Positions 8,515-17,735 of a DNA stretch of 64,000 bases are shown in pieces. The notes below the pieces were generated by a model. The model saw only the letters and a program-made list of their open reading frames with translations, did no database searches and was not told where the DNA came from. How positions within the stretch are numbered: position 1 is the first letter of the stretch; the number at the start of each line of letters is the position of its first letter. The DNA is taken from NCBI GenBank assembly GCA_022843745.1, contig JALHNB010000014.1, positions 62,001-126,000 of the forward strand. Direction: 5' to 3'. This stretch comes from Anaerolineae bacterium (lineage in GTDB: Bacteria > Chloroflexota > Anaerolineae > Aggregatilineales > Phototrophicaceae). A program made the position numbers and the translations under genes.

Positions 8515-10638
8515 ATGAATATGGCGGCTGATTTTGATTCACTGGTAGGGCATTTGTATATTGTCGGCGGACGCACGATCAGCGCACCACCGCCGGGGAT
8601 GCTGGTTGAAACCGCGCCGAAAAAAGCTGCACGTGGGCGTGAAATGGACACGGTTTTTGTGCTGGTACTGCCCTCCGGTGATAGCGCCGCGCCGGGGACA
8701 TTCTACGAGCAGATGGCGCAGCACGCCGCCGAGCGCTACTTCGGCAGCACAGGCAGTGTTACTTCAGGCGTTCGCACCGTTTTTAGCAGCCTTAACCAGA
8801 ATCTCATTGACCATAATGCCAGTGGTCGCCGATCTTATGAAGCCAATATGTTGTGCGCGGTACTGCACGGTGATGACCTTTTTGTCGCGCGGGTTGGCTC
8901 TGGTGTAGCGATCCTCTATAACCAGGGCGAATTACTGCCCTTCCCGACCAGTTTTGAAAATGATGATGCGCTGTTTGGCCCTCCGCTGGGAGTCCAGCCG
9001 GTGCCGGATATTAAAATGACGCGCTATCGGGTAACAAACGGTACTCGCTTGATTATCGCCGATGTGAGCATGGCTGAACTGTCGATGGAAAAAATGACAG
9101 CAGCCTTGAGCGTGACAGAGATTGGCGAGGTATTGGTTGGCTATAAAGAGCTTGTCAGTACGCATATTTCGCTATTGGCTATCGAACTCGTTTCCCCGGA
9201 AACGCCGACTCCGCTGCTGGCACGTGAGGGCGAATCGACGAAAGTTCTGATGTCCGGGAATGCGCCAGCCAAAACCGAAACGACTGAAACAGCCGTTGTC
9301 GAAGAAGCCCCAGTCAGCCGTTTAAGCGACGCTACCGAAGAAGCACGTATCCGGGCGCAGCGTGGAGCAGGCAAAGCAGCTTCGAATGTGGCAAAGAGTC
9401 TCGATAATATCAGTAAAAAAATCGAACGAGCGCAGGCTAATGACGAAGGCAAACGAGGGTTGCTTTCCATGCCAGGGGCGAACGCCGTTATTTTGCTCAT
9501 TCCCATCGCGATTGTCGTGTTGGTCGTGCTGATGTGGCTTGGTGGAACGGGCGAGAGCGAATTCGAATTGTGCGTCAGCGATACGCTCGACACCGCAAGT
9601 ATGGCTCGTGGCATTATTTCCAGCGATGTGAACGGGACGCTGGCAGCCTGGAATGCCGTTCTGCTGAGTGTCGAGCGCTGCAATGAGATTCGGGCGGGCG
9701 ACCAGCAGTTGGCGCTGCTCACGCGCGAAGGCCAGACGATTATTGACCGCCTGTATGAGATCGAACGGCGCGAAATGACCCCGATTGAGGCTTTCCCGAA
9801 CGCGACCCTGACCCGTATCGTCCAGCGTGGCGAAGATTTATATGTCATGGACGATAACAACGATCTGGTCTATCGCGTGACGATTCGCGATGATGGCCTG
9901 AGTGTTGTTCCCAATTCCAAACAGCCGATTCCTTCCATGCGGCGCGGCGCGAGTGTCGGTCAGTTCACGGTGGGCGATCTGTTCGACATCACCTGGGCAG
10001 AGGACGGTAGCGGACTCAGCCAGGGCAATGTTCTGATCGCGCTGGATAAAAGCGGCGTGATTGTCGAGTATTCGCCGACATTTTTGGCGCGTGGTGTGCA
10101 AAAGCTGCTTGGCACGGAGAATTGGGTCAATCCCGTTAAAGCGGTGATGTGGCAGGGACGGCTCTATATTCTCGACCCCGGCGCGAACCAAATCTGGCGT
10201 TACGACCCCTCCGGCAGCGCCTACCCCAGCGCACCACTGGAATATTTCACCGGGCAAAGCCGCCCGAACATCATCAACGCCGTCGATTTTGGCATTGATT
10301 CGAATGGTCGCGTCTACCTCTTATTTGCCGACGCGGTGTTAAGCGTGTTCCGCACGGGCGAAGTGCAGCCGTTTGGTTTTGCCGATTTCCCGGAAAACCA
10401 GCCCCTCAACACCGTCGATTCAATGTTCTTGAACTCGAATCCGATTTCACCGGGTATCTACATGGTGAGCCGGATCAACAAGACGATCTACGAGACAACG
10501 CTGGCCGGGACATTCGTCAACAGCTATCGCGCATTTGACGAGGAGCGCTTCGCCAGCCTGACCAACGTGGTCGCCGACGAAAGCCGTCAGGTGGTGTACG
10601 CGCTGTCCGGCAACTCGATTCTGGCCTTCCCGAAGTAG
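8515..10638 (+). CDS. Membrane protein with degenerate PP2C-like N-domain and propeller-like C-domain
   Basis: 707 residues in three parts. Residues 1 to about 225 resemble a PPM/PP2C phosphatase fold (DTVFVLVLPSGDSA, MLCAVLHGDDLFVARVGSGVAILY, RLIIADVSMAEL), but the metal-binding Asp motifs DGMGG and GDS are changed, so catalysis is doubtful. An Ala/Glu-rich linker leads to one membrane helix (about 322-342, VILLIPIAIVVLVVLMWLGG). The remaining 350 residues look like an NHL/TolB-like propeller (LYVMDDNNDLVYRV, LYILDPGANQIWRY, VYLLFADAVLSVF). This suggests a cytoplasmic sensor domain linked to an external binding domain. A weak promoter (TTGGAA, 18 bases, TACAAT at 8484-8489) precedes it. Confidence 0.6.
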   Translation: MNMAADFDSLVGHLYIVGGRTISAPPPGMLVETAPKKAARGREMDTVFVLVLPSGDSAAPGTFYEQMAQHAAERYFGSTGSVTSGVRTVFSSLNQNLIDHNASGRRSYEANMLCAVLHGDDLFVARVGSGVAILYNQGELLPFPTSFENDDALFGPPLGVQPVPDIKMTRYRVTNGTRLIIADVSMAELSMEKMTAALSVTEIGEVLVGYKELVSTHISLLAIELVSPETPTPLLAREGESTKVLMSGNAPAKTETTETAVVEEAPVSRLSDATEEARIRAQRGAGKAASNVAKSLDNISKKIERAQANDEGKRGLLSMPGANAVILLIPIAIVVLVVLMWLGGTGESEFELCVSDTLDTASMARGIISSDVNGTLAAWNAVLLSVERCNEIRAGDQQLALLTREGQTIIDRLYEIERREMTPIEAFPNATLTRIVQRGEDLYVMDDNNDLVYRVTIRDDGLSVVPNSKQPIPSMRRGASVGQFTVGDLFDITWAEDGSGLSQGNVLIALDKSGVIVEYSPTFLARGVQKLLGTENWVNPVKAVMWQGRLYILDPGANQIWRYDPSGSAYPSAPLEYFTGQSRPNIINAVDFGIDSNGRVYLLFADAVLSVFRTGEVQPFGFADFPENQPLNTVDSMFLNSNPISPGIYMVSRINKTIYETTLAGTFVNSYRAFDEERFASLTNVVADESRQVVYALSGNSILAFPK

Positions 10639-10644
10639 TGGGAG

Positions 10645-10790
10645 AGCGTTTCAGCAAGTTAGCGTCTCAGCAGGTCAGCTTGTCAGCTTTTGCGCTGAGT
10701 GAAATCTCAGCCCTTAGTCCTGAGCACTCAATCCTTTGTCTTTAGCTGACTGGCTGACTAGCTCATTGGCTGAGTCGCTCAACCGTAGAC
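10645..10790. repeat. Intergenic TCAGC/GCTGA palindrome-rich repeat
   Basis: The left part carries several TCAGC words (TTTCAGC, CTCAGC, GTCAGC, GTCAGC) and the right part the complementary GCTGA words (GCTGACTGGCTGACTAGC, GGCTGAG), so the whole can fold back on itself. Similar words recur at 35245-35287, 36180-36235 and 43224-43253, always outside genes. Confidence 0.5.
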
Positions 10791-10823
10791 CAGCCGTAGT
10801 CTACAAAACCACTCAGATTTCGC

Positions 10824-10829
10824 TATAAT
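10824..10829 (+). promoter_or_regulatory. Possible -10 element for the LCP gene
   Basis: A perfect TATAAT lies 40 bases before the likely TTG start codon of the LCP gene. No good -35 hexamer is found 16-19 bases upstream, so this is a weak call. Confidence 0.3.
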
Positions 10830-10868
10830 GCCTCCCGAATGATGGCTTAAGCTGCTCGATACGACGGC

Positions 10869-12347
10869 TTGAAAGGGTTTGAATTGCGAATTCCAGGCTG
10901 GTTATTTATCGTTGGTGTGCTGTTCTTTGTGGGGATGACGGCGCTGTGTTCGGTGGTATCATTTGCTGGTGCGCGTCAATTCGCGATTGATGCGGGGGAA
11001 AGCGGCATCGGCATCAATGTCGGATTTACCGAATGGCTACGTGCCCAGCCGACAGTTGCGCCCTCTCCAACTGCTGCACTGCCGACGCCCACACCCATGC
11101 CCGGTGTTACTGTAACTGTCGCGCCTACCGAGGTTGGTCCCGCGCCGACGCTTGATCCATTAGCGGGTTACACCTGGGATGATCCACGCCAGATACGAAT
11201 TTTGCTTCTGGGTATTGACCAGCGCCGAGGCTTTAACGAAGAAGATGATAAATATTTCCGCACCGATACGATGATGGTCGTCAATATCGACCCGGTGCGT
11301 AAAACCGTTGGCATTCTGTCGATTCCGCGCGACCTGTGGGTGGATATTCCCGATGGTGGGCAGCCCGCACGCATCAATACCGCCAACAGTCGAGGCGACA
11401 GCGGCGGCTATCCAGGCGGCGGGCCTGCATTAGCGGTGGAGACCGTACAAAGCAATCTCGGCTTGCGCGTCGATAATTACTTGCTGGTGAATTTTGACGT
11501 ATTTACGACTGTTGTGAATACGCTTGCACCCGGCGGCGTTGAAGTTTGCCCCAATCAAGTGATTGACGATCCTAATTATCCCGATTCGGGCTACGGCATT
11601 ATCCATGTTCATTTTGAGGCGGGATGCCAGTCGCTCGATGCGGAAAGGCTGCTGCAATATGCCCGCACACGCCACACTGAAGGCTCAGATTTTGATCGCG
11701 CTCGCCGCCAACAGGAAGTTCTGAAGGCGATGCAGGCACAGCTTGTCAGCCTGGGTGGGATCGGCAATTTTATTACGCAAGCGCCGGCACTCTGGAATGA
11801 GCTTACGGACAGTTTTAAAACCAATCTGACACTGGAACAGATTATCAGCCTGGGAACGTTGGTGCAGAGCATCCCGCGCGAAAACATCCGCACAGGCGTG
11901 ATCGACAATCTGTACGTCCAGTTCGCCAAGACTGCGCAGGGGGATGAGATTCTCATCCCGAATTACAACGCGATTCGCCTGTTGGTGCAGCAGGTTTTCA
12001 GCCCACAGGAAGCCGTAGATTTATCGGAACTGCGCACACGCGCCATGTCCGAAAGCGCGACGATTGCCGTTTTCAATAACACGGACATCGCTGGCCTCGC
12101 GGGGCAGACTCGCGATTGGCTGACGAGCCAGGGTTTGACGATTTCACAGGTTGGGAACACATCTGCGCCGACTAACGCCGATACGATTATTCGCGATTAC
12201 AGCGGTAATGTGTGGACGGCGCGTTATCTGGCGGAGTTGATGGGCTTGCCCGCAGACCGCGTACAGCCAGGGGCGGATGGGCTACTGGCGCAAGGTGTCG
12301 CGGTGATCGCCGGGCCGGATGTGCAGCCACTTTTGACGGGGCAATAG
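10869..12347 (+). CDS. LCP (LytR-CpsA-Psr) family protein with LytR_C domain
   Basis: LCP proteins attach glycopolymers from undecaprenyl carriers to peptidoglycan or other acceptors outside the membrane. This 492-residue protein has one N-terminal membrane anchor (about 13-35) and a Thr/Pro linker. The LCP core spans about residues 113-300 (ILLLGIDQR, RTDTMMVVNIDP, ILSIPRDLWVDIP, LLQYARTRHTEGSDFDRARR); its Arg and Asp residues bind the polyprenyl pyrophosphate. A LytR_C domain covers about 395-490 (IAVFNNTDIAGLAGQTRDWL). No ATG is available at the N-terminus before residue 23, so a TTG start is assumed; the anchor fits that choice. It is convergent with the Bax inhibitor gene. Confidence 0.9.
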   Translation: MKGFELRIPGWLFIVGVLFFVGMTALCSVVSFAGARQFAIDAGESGIGINVGFTEWLRAQPTVAPSPTAALPTPTPMPGVTVTVAPTEVGPAPTLDPLAGYTWDDPRQIRILLLGIDQRRGFNEEDDKYFRTDTMMVVNIDPVRKTVGILSIPRDLWVDIPDGGQPARINTANSRGDSGGYPGGGPALAVETVQSNLGLRVDNYLLVNFDVFTTVVNTLAPGGVEVCPNQVIDDPNYPDSGYGIIHVHFEAGCQSLDAERLLQYARTRHTEGSDFDRARRQQEVLKAMQAQLVSLGGIGNFITQAPALWNELTDSFKTNLTLEQIISLGTLVQSIPRENIRTGVIDNLYVQFAKTAQGDEILIPNYNAIRLLVQQVFSPQEAVDLSELRTRAMSESATIAVFNNTDIAGLAGQTRDWLTSQGLTISQVGNTSAPTNADTIIRDYSGNVWTARYLAELMGLPADRVQPGADGLLAQGVAVIAGPDVQPLLTGQ

Positions 12348-12354
12348 AAGATTT

Positions 12355-12422
12355 AACCACAGAGACACGGAGTTCACAGAGAAATTTAAAAAATCTCTGT
12401 GTTCTTTGTGTCTCTGTGGGTT
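12355..12422. repeat. Long inverted repeat (ACCACAGAGACAC type), possible bidirectional terminator
   Basis: A 28-base arm beginning AACCACAGAGACACGGAG (12355-12382) is mirrored by a 29-base arm at 12394-12422 with few mismatches, separated by an 11-base A/T-rich loop. Similar palindromes are widespread in intergenic DNA of several phyla. Its position between two convergent genes fits a role in terminating both. Confidence 0.75.
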
Positions 12423-12436
12423 ATTGATTTGTTCTC

Positions 12437-13150
12437 TTAGTCGCGGCGGCCACCAAAGAGGCGCAGCAGGAACAGGAACAGGTTGATGAAATCCAGATAG
12501 AGGGTCAATGCGCCCAGAATGCTGAGTTTCATGGCTGTGTCGCTTCCTGCATCAATCGTCGGATCAGAGGCCATGTTCTTGATTTTTTGCGTATCATAGG
12601 CTGTCAGCGCAGTGAAGATGATGACACCCGCAAAGCTGATGAGCAGGTCAAAACCGCTGCTCTGGAGGAAAATATTGACCACCATCGCGATCACGAGGCC
12701 GATGATCGCCATCATGAAATAGGTGCTATATTTGGTCAGGTCAACTTGTGTCACCAGGCCGACAATCGTCATCGCGCCGAATAACCCCGCCGTCGTCAGG
12801 AAGGCCGCGCCAATCGCGCCCAGATCATAGGCCAGGAAAATGAGCGACAGCGTGAAGCCATTAACAGCGGCATAGACGAAAAACATCAATCCCGCGACTG
12901 TCGGCGACATGCGCCGTATGCCCCAACTTAAGGCCAGGACCAGCACCAATTCGCCAATAATCGCACCGATAAAGACTGCCGGATTGGAGGCGATTTCCAG
13001 AAGTGCCGGGGTGCTATAGGTAAAGCCAGCGACGGCGGCTGTCGTCAGCAAGCCTAATGCCATCCACATATAAACACCACGCATCAACGGACGAATTTCT
13101 ATGCGCGGTATCCCCAGTGATCGTTCACCAGAAAAACCAAATTGAGACAT
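12437..13150 (-). CDS. Bax inhibitor-1/YccA family membrane protein
   Basis: A 237-residue protein with seven hydrophobic helices and a short charged N-terminus (MSQFGFSGERSLGIPRIEIRP), the usual BI-1/YccA/YbhL plan. The helix-4/5 region (GLFGAMTIVGLVTQVDLTKY) and the late FTALTAYDTQKIKNMA motif, with its conserved Asp, are characteristic. The family includes pH-dependent calcium leak channels and FtsH modulators; the role in this organism is not known. The ATG at 13150 is chosen because GGAGGG lies five bases upstream; a TTG four codons earlier overlaps that ribosome site. A good promoter is found at 13194-13222. Confidence 0.93.
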   Translation of the reverse strand: MSQFGFSGERSLGIPRIEIRPLMRGVYMWMALGLLTTAAVAGFTYSTPALLEIASNPAVFIGAIIGELVLVLALSWGIRRMSPTVAGLMFFVYAAVNGFTLSLIFLAYDLGAIGAAFLTTAGLFGAMTIVGLVTQVDLTKYSTYFMMAIIGLVIAMVVNIFLQSSGFDLLISFAGVIIFTALTAYDTQKIKNMASDPTIDAGSDTAMKLSILGALTLYLDFINLFLFLLRLFGGRRD

Positions 13151-13193
13151 TTTTCCCTCCAACTCACATGATTGTTCTTACACTTTCCCTCAT

Positions 13194-13222
13194 ACTATAA
13201 TCTCCATCCCCCCTGATGTAAA
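13194..13222 (-). promoter_or_regulatory. sigma70-type promoter of the Bax inhibitor gene
   Basis: Reading on the minus strand, TTTACA (13217-13222) is followed after 17 bases by TATAGT (13194-13199). Each hexamer matches consensus at five of six positions. The start codon is 43 bases downstream. Confidence 0.6.
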
Positions 13223-13497
13223 GGAAAGCGCATCGCATTTCAGGCGCTAGAAGTGACATTTGACGTGAAACCTCAATAGTTGGGGGTATTCAGGATAGTG
13301 CATTCGCTAGAGGTGTGCGCAGAATGACCACTACAACGGTTCAACACATCGCGCCTCAGTATAAGAGAGCAGTGAATGACTACTACAAATGATCCAATTA
13401 AATGGTAAAATAAAACCATTGTAAAAAATTTGAACGATTTTGATGAGTTGACTGTAATCGACATACCGATACAAGCAGATACAAGAGGAAAATCTCT
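13223..13497. other. Divergent intergenic region upstream of the M16 protease
   Basis: No gene is seen. The region holds a short inverted repeat (AATGGT at 13401-13406, ACCATT at 13415-13420, A/T-rich centre), which could be an operator, and the ribosome site AGAGGA just before the protease ATG. No convincing plus-strand -35/-10 pair was found. Confidence 0.4.
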
Positions 13498-16413
13498 ATG
13501 ACACTCATTCATGGATTCGAGTTGATTCGCGAGCAGGAAATCCCGGAGATCAACACCCGTGCGCGTATTTTCCGGCACGCGCGTACCGGCGCGGAATTGA
13601 TCTCGATGGAAAACAAAGATGAAAATAAAGTCTTTGGCATTACCTTTGATACACCGCCGACAGACTCCACCGGACTGCCGCATATTCTGGAACACTCGGT
13701 GCTGTGCGGATCGCGCAAATATCCGCTTAAAGAGCCGTTTGTTGAGCTTATCAAGGGTTCGCTGAACACGTTCTTGAACGCGATGACGTTTCCAGACAAA
13801 ACGACTTACCCTATCGCTAGCCAGAATTTGCAGGATTTCTATAACCTGATTGATGTTTACCTGGATGCTGTTTTATATCCGCGCATCACGCCGGAAATTT
13901 TGCAGCAGGAAGGCTGGCATTATGAGCTGGAAGATGTCGAAGAACCGATGATTTTTAAGGGTGTCGTGTTCAACGAAATGAAGGGTTACTACTCCGACCC
14001 GGATTATCTGCTTCAGCAATATACCCAGACCTCAATTTTCCCGGATAACGCTTACGGTGTGGATGGTGGCGGCGACCCGAAAGCGATCCCTGATCTGACG
14101 TATGAGCAGTTCAAGGAATTTCACGATACCTATTATCACCCGTCCAATTCGCGCATCTGGTTTTATGGGGACGATGATCCCGATGAGCGCCTGCGTTTGA
14201 TCGACGAATTTATCAAGGATTTCAACCCGATTGAAGTCGAGGCCGAAGTCGAACGCCAGCCGCGTTTTAGCGAACCGCGCTATGTCACAAAGGGCTATGA
14301 TGCTGGCGAAGATGCCGAGGACAATAAAGGGTTGGTGACAGTTAACTGGCTGTTGATCGAAAAAACCAATCCTGAAACCAGCCTGGGGTTAGGGATTCTC
14401 GAACATATTCTGATCGGTACGCCTGCCTCACCACTGCGCAAGGCATTGATCGACTCCGGCCTGGGTGAGGATTTGGCAGGTGGCGGTATCGAAACGCAAG
14501 TGCGCGAGATGTTCTTCTCCACCGGGCTGAAGGGGATTAACCCTGACGATGCGAATCAAGTGGAAACGCTGATTCTGGACACACTGGCGCAGTTGGTGCG
14601 TGATGGCATCGAAGCGGACATGATTGAAGCGGCAGTGAATACGAATGAGTTCCGTCTGCGCGAATACAATACGGGCGGTTTCCCGCGTGGGCTGGCGATG
14701 ATGCTGACCTCGCTGACGACATGGCGTTATGACGACGACCCACTTGCACCGCTGGCTTTTGAAGCGCCGCTGACATCACTCAAGGCACGTTTGGCGGGTG
14801 GTGAGCGTTATTTTGAAGATTTGATTCAGCGCTATCTGCTGGATAACAATCATCGGACGACGGTACTGCTGCAACCGGATGCCGAAATTCGCCAACGTGA
14901 GGAGGCTGCTGAAAAAGAGCGTCTCGATCAGGCGCGTCTGTCGATGAGCTACGAGGATGTGCTGGCGGTGGTCGATGGCACGCATAAGCTCAAGCTGATG
15001 CAGGAAACGCCCGATTCGCCGGAAGCGCTGGCGACGATCCCCATGCTCAAGCTGGAAGACCTGGATAAGCAGAATAAACCGATTCCGCTGGCGATCAGTC
15101 AATCGCACGGCGCAAAAGTTCTGTATCACGATCTGTTCACCAATGGCATTGCCTATCTGGACATTGGTTTTAACTTGCATACGCTGCCGCAGGAATACCT
15201 GCCCTATATCAGCCTTTTCAGCCGTGCGCTGGTCGAGATTGGCACAGAAACCGAAGATTTTGTGCGGCTCTCGCAGCGTATCGGGCGGAAAACGGGTGGG
15301 ATCACGCCAACGACCTTCACCTCATCGGTTGTTAACAGTAAGGAAAGTGCGGCATGGCTGTTCCTGCGCGGCAAAGGCACAATGTCACAGACGGGCGACC
15401 TGCTCGATATTCTGCGCGATGTCCTGCTGACGGTCAAACTCGATAACCCGGAGCGTTTCCAGCAGATGGTGTTGGAAGAAAAAGCCGATGTTGAATCGAG
15501 CCTTGTCCCCGGCGGTCATCGCGTTGCCCACACCCGCCTGAAATCGCGCTTTACTGAAGCGGGCTGGGTCGATGAGGAAATGGGCGGGATCAACTATCTG
15601 TTTTTCCTGCGCGATCTGGTCAACCGCGTCGAAAATGACTGGAACTCGGTCATTGAAAATCTGGAAGCGATTCGCCAGCTTTTGCTGAATCGCAACACGA
15701 TGATCTGCAATATTACGCTGGATGCCGAAAACTGGAGCAAATTCCAGCCGCAGCTTGACGCTTTCTTGGTGACGCTGCCCACTGGTTCCGGCGATCTGGC
15801 AATCTGGACACCGCAGTTCAACCCAATCAATGAGGCTTTTACCGCCCCGTCACAGGTGAATTACGTCGCGAAAGGCGCGAACCTCTATGACAATGGTTAT
15901 GTGCTGCACGGTTCGGCGCAGGTCGTGGTCAAATACCTGGGTGCGACCTATATGTGGGAGAAAATTCGCGTTCAGGGTGGCGCTTATGGCGGGTTCGCCG
16001 TGTTTGATCGCCAATCAGGACTGTTCGATTATCTCTCCTATCGCGACCCGAATCTGCTGGCTACCGTCGATAATTATGACCGCGCTGCTCAATATCTGAG
16101 TGACCTGGACATCAGCCGCGAAGAATTGACCAAAGGCATCATCGGCGCGATTGGCGATATTGATGATTATCAACTGCCGGATGCGAAGGGCTATACGTCA
16201 ATGGTGCGCTATCTCATCGGCGAAAATGATGAACGTCGCCAAAGGATACGCGAGGAAGTGCTTTCGACCACCGCCGCCCATTTCAAAGCCTTCGGTGATG
16301 CGCTGCAAGCCGTGAACAAGAACGGGATTGTCGTTGCGCTGGGAGGGCAGGACGCGGTTGAAACCGCCAATACCGAGCGCGGTAATTGGTTGCAGGTGAC
16401 GAAAGTCTTATAG
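13498..16413 (+). CDS. M16C family zinc metalloprotease (presequence-protease type)
   Basis: A 971-residue inverzincin of the PreP/Cym1 group, the enzymes that degrade peptides inside a closed two-lobed chamber. The zinc motif HxxEH is His62-Ile-Leu-Glu65-His66, within LPHILEHSVLCGSRKYPL, and the third ligand lies in the downstream segment KGVVFNEMKG. The four M16 units are present: two in the catalytic half, then a long helical linker around residue 460-500 (rich in Glu/Arg), then two inactive units. The C-terminal Arg/Tyr substrate residues are probably within YLGATYMWEKIRVQGGAYGG. No signal peptide is visible, so it acts in the cytosol. Length is normal for the family. Confidence 0.95.
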   Translation: MTLIHGFELIREQEIPEINTRARIFRHARTGAELISMENKDENKVFGITFDTPPTDSTGLPHILEHSVLCGSRKYPLKEPFVELIKGSLNTFLNAMTFPDKTTYPIASQNLQDFYNLIDVYLDAVLYPRITPEILQQEGWHYELEDVEEPMIFKGVVFNEMKGYYSDPDYLLQQYTQTSIFPDNAYGVDGGGDPKAIPDLTYEQFKEFHDTYYHPSNSRIWFYGDDDPDERLRLIDEFIKDFNPIEVEAEVERQPRFSEPRYVTKGYDAGEDAEDNKGLVTVNWLLIEKTNPETSLGLGILEHILIGTPASPLRKALIDSGLGEDLAGGGIETQVREMFFSTGLKGINPDDANQVETLILDTLAQLVRDGIEADMIEAAVNTNEFRLREYNTGGFPRGLAMMLTSLTTWRYDDDPLAPLAFEAPLTSLKARLAGGERYFEDLIQRYLLDNNHRTTVLLQPDAEIRQREEAAEKERLDQARLSMSYEDVLAVVDGTHKLKLMQETPDSPEALATIPMLKLEDLDKQNKPIPLAISQSHGAKVLYHDLFTNGIAYLDIGFNLHTLPQEYLPYISLFSRALVEIGTETEDFVRLSQRIGRKTGGITPTTFTSSVVNSKESAAWLFLRGKGTMSQTGDLLDILRDVLLTVKLDNPERFQQMVLEEKADVESSLVPGGHRVAHTRLKSRFTEAGWVDEEMGGINYLFFLRDLVNRVENDWNSVIENLEAIRQLLLNRNTMICNITLDAENWSKFQPQLDAFLVTLPTGSGDLAIWTPQFNPINEAFTAPSQVNYVAKGANLYDNGYVLHGSAQVVVKYLGATYMWEKIRVQGGAYGGFAVFDRQSGLFDYLSYRDPNLLATVDNYDRAAQYLSDLDISREELTKGIIGAIGDIDDYQLPDAKGYTSMVRYLIGENDERRQRIREEVLSTTAAHFKAFGDALQAVNKNGIVVALGGQDAVETANTERGNWLQVTKVL

Positions 16414-16473
16414 AACTATCCTGATACAAACCTGATCTTATAGAATCAGGCCGATACAAACGCGATATAGTAG

Positions 16474-16505
16474 GGACAAGGTAACGACCTTGTCCTTATT
16501 ATTTT
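16474..16505 (+). terminator. Hairpin terminator after the protease gene
   Basis: A perfect 9-bp stem (GGACAAGGT / ACCTTGTCC) closes a 4-base loop and is followed by TTATTATTTTC. It lies about 60 bases after the protease stop codon. The stem also resembles the dispersed TAGGGAC/TAGGGGC palindromes of this genome. Confidence 0.6.
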
Positions 16506-16567
16506 CTGATGAAGTTGTTAAGTCAAATATTGAAAAGGTTTAGCAACATTCCGGTATATATTTTCCC

Positions 16568-16595
16568 GTAGGGGCGCAGCGCACTATGCCCCTAC
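16568..16595. repeat. GTAGGGGC palindromic repeat
   Basis: GTAGGGGC (16568-16575) and GCCCCTAC (16588-16595) form a perfect 8-bp inverted repeat with a 12-base centre. Larger members of the same family are at 27985-28057, 28119-28147 and 52833-53021. Confidence 0.65.
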
Positions 16596-16691
16596 AAAGC
16601 CAACAGGCCACTTAACGACTGGTTTTGCTCCGATAGCGATTTGGGACTACTTGAGTTTCGTGCATTCCAGCCCTGTGTTATACTGGCGATT

Positions 16692-16967
16692 ATGACCGAA
16701 TCGGATTGGATCAAGCAGATCAAAGCGCGAGGTTTGGGCGGCGCGTTTGGTGTCCTGTTGGACATTATCGAGCCGTTGGGGCCGTTAGGTGCGCAGATTT
16801 TATGGGTCGCGCAGCCTACGATGCGGGTGTTTGGCGCAGGCGAAACACTCGGTCACATGGCGCAAGCGCTGGAAGAACCGGGCGGTATCGAGAGAATCCG
16901 CAGCTTATTAAACGACGTAGATGTCACAAACGACGCAAACGATATAAACGACGATGCGCGGGAATAA
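16692..16967 (+). CDS. Small hypothetical protein, first gene of an eight-gene cluster
   Basis: A 91-residue protein of unknown function (MTESDWIKQIKARGLGGAFG at the start). A hydrophobic stretch near residues 20-45 (LDIIEPLGPLGAQILWVAQP) may be an amphipathic or membrane-associated segment, and the tail is rich in Asp and Asn. The ATG at 16692 is preferred. It sits just eight bases after a TATACT (-10-like, 16679-16684), suggesting a leaderless transcript. An upstream in-frame ATG at 16641 would lie in front of that element. The next gene begins three bases after the stop, so it heads the cluster that runs to 27726. Confidence 0.65.
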   Translation: MTESDWIKQIKARGLGGAFGVLLDIIEPLGPLGAQILWVAQPTMRVFGAGETLGHMAQALEEPGGIERIRSLLNDVDVTNDANDINDDARE

Positions 16968-16970
16968 CAC

Positions 16971-17732
16971 ATGGACAGTTCGACTCAACTGTTGACGATT
17001 ATGATCTTGCTGCTGGCGCTGGTGGTTGGCGTTATTGCGACTCAATTTGTTCGCCGCCGCCGGACGGCCTTTGATTTGCGTGATATTCCAGCCTACACCT
17101 CCATGCCGATGATGGTTGGCGCGGCGATTGAAGCCAACCGTCCGCTGCATCTCTCACCAGGGAGCGCGGGGCTGGCCGGGAACAGCACGCTGCTGGCATT
17201 GGCAAGCGCGGAATTGTTTTATCAGGTCTCTCAGCGATCCGCGATCAGCAACGTTTCGCCGATATTGACTGTCAGCGACACGACGGCTATCGCGCTTGGT
17301 CATGATACGCTTCGTCGTGCTTATCAATCGCGCAATCTTGTAGATCGCTATCGTCGCGGTAATGTGCGTTGGTTTCCCTCCGGCACACGCTCACTGGCTT
17401 TTGCCGCCGCGCTGACGGCGACGATGGCTGATGACAATGTCGGAGCAAATTTTATGGTCGGCAGTTTTGGGCCAGAACTTGCGCTCATTGCCGATGCCGC
17501 TTACCGCCGGAACCAATCCCTGATCGCTGCCAGTGATCAGCTTGAAGGTCAGGCCGTCGCTTTTGCAGTCTCTGATAAGCCATTGATCGGCGAAGAGATT
17601 TTCGTCGCAGGTGCTTATCTGGGCAGCGAATCCTCGCAGTTAGGAAGCGTCATCACGCAAGATGTGTTACGCTGGTTAGTCATTGGGGCGATCATCATCA
17701 CAGCAGCACTGTCATTTGCGAATGGGGGCTAA
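16971..17732 (+). CDS. DUF6754-like membrane protein
   Basis: 253 residues with one N-terminal membrane helix (about 7-27, LLTIMILLLALVVGVIATQF), a basic stop-transfer RRRR, a cytoplasmic domain of about 190 residues, and a C-terminal helix (about 230-249). The middle part has the features I associate with the DUF6754 family: HLSPGSAGLAGNSTLLALAS, then a TVSDTTAIALGHDTLRRAY block, then FGPELALIADAAYRR. The domain reads like a Rossmann-type fold held at the membrane; no catalytic residue can be named. It is packed between two other unknown genes (gaps of three bases on each side), so co-transcription is certain in practice. Confidence 0.7.
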   Translation: MDSSTQLLTIMILLLALVVGVIATQFVRRRRTAFDLRDIPAYTSMPMMVGAAIEANRPLHLSPGSAGLAGNSTLLALASAELFYQVSQRSAISNVSPILTVSDTTAIALGHDTLRRAYQSRNLVDRYRRGNVRWFPSGTRSLAFAAALTATMADDNVGANFMVGSFGPELALIADAAYRRNQSLIAASDQLEGQAVAFAVSDKPLIGEEIFVAGAYLGSESSQLGSVITQDVLRWLVIGAIIITAALSFANGG

Positions 17733-17735
17733 ACG

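Noticed and set aside
12355-12422. Insertion sequence ends
   Set aside because: The arms form a single hairpin with an 11-base loop and no transposase or target duplication is present.
14295-14522. Antisense open frames within the M16 protease and other long genes
   Set aside because: They lack ribosome sites and family features and mirror the codon pattern of the real gene on the other strand.
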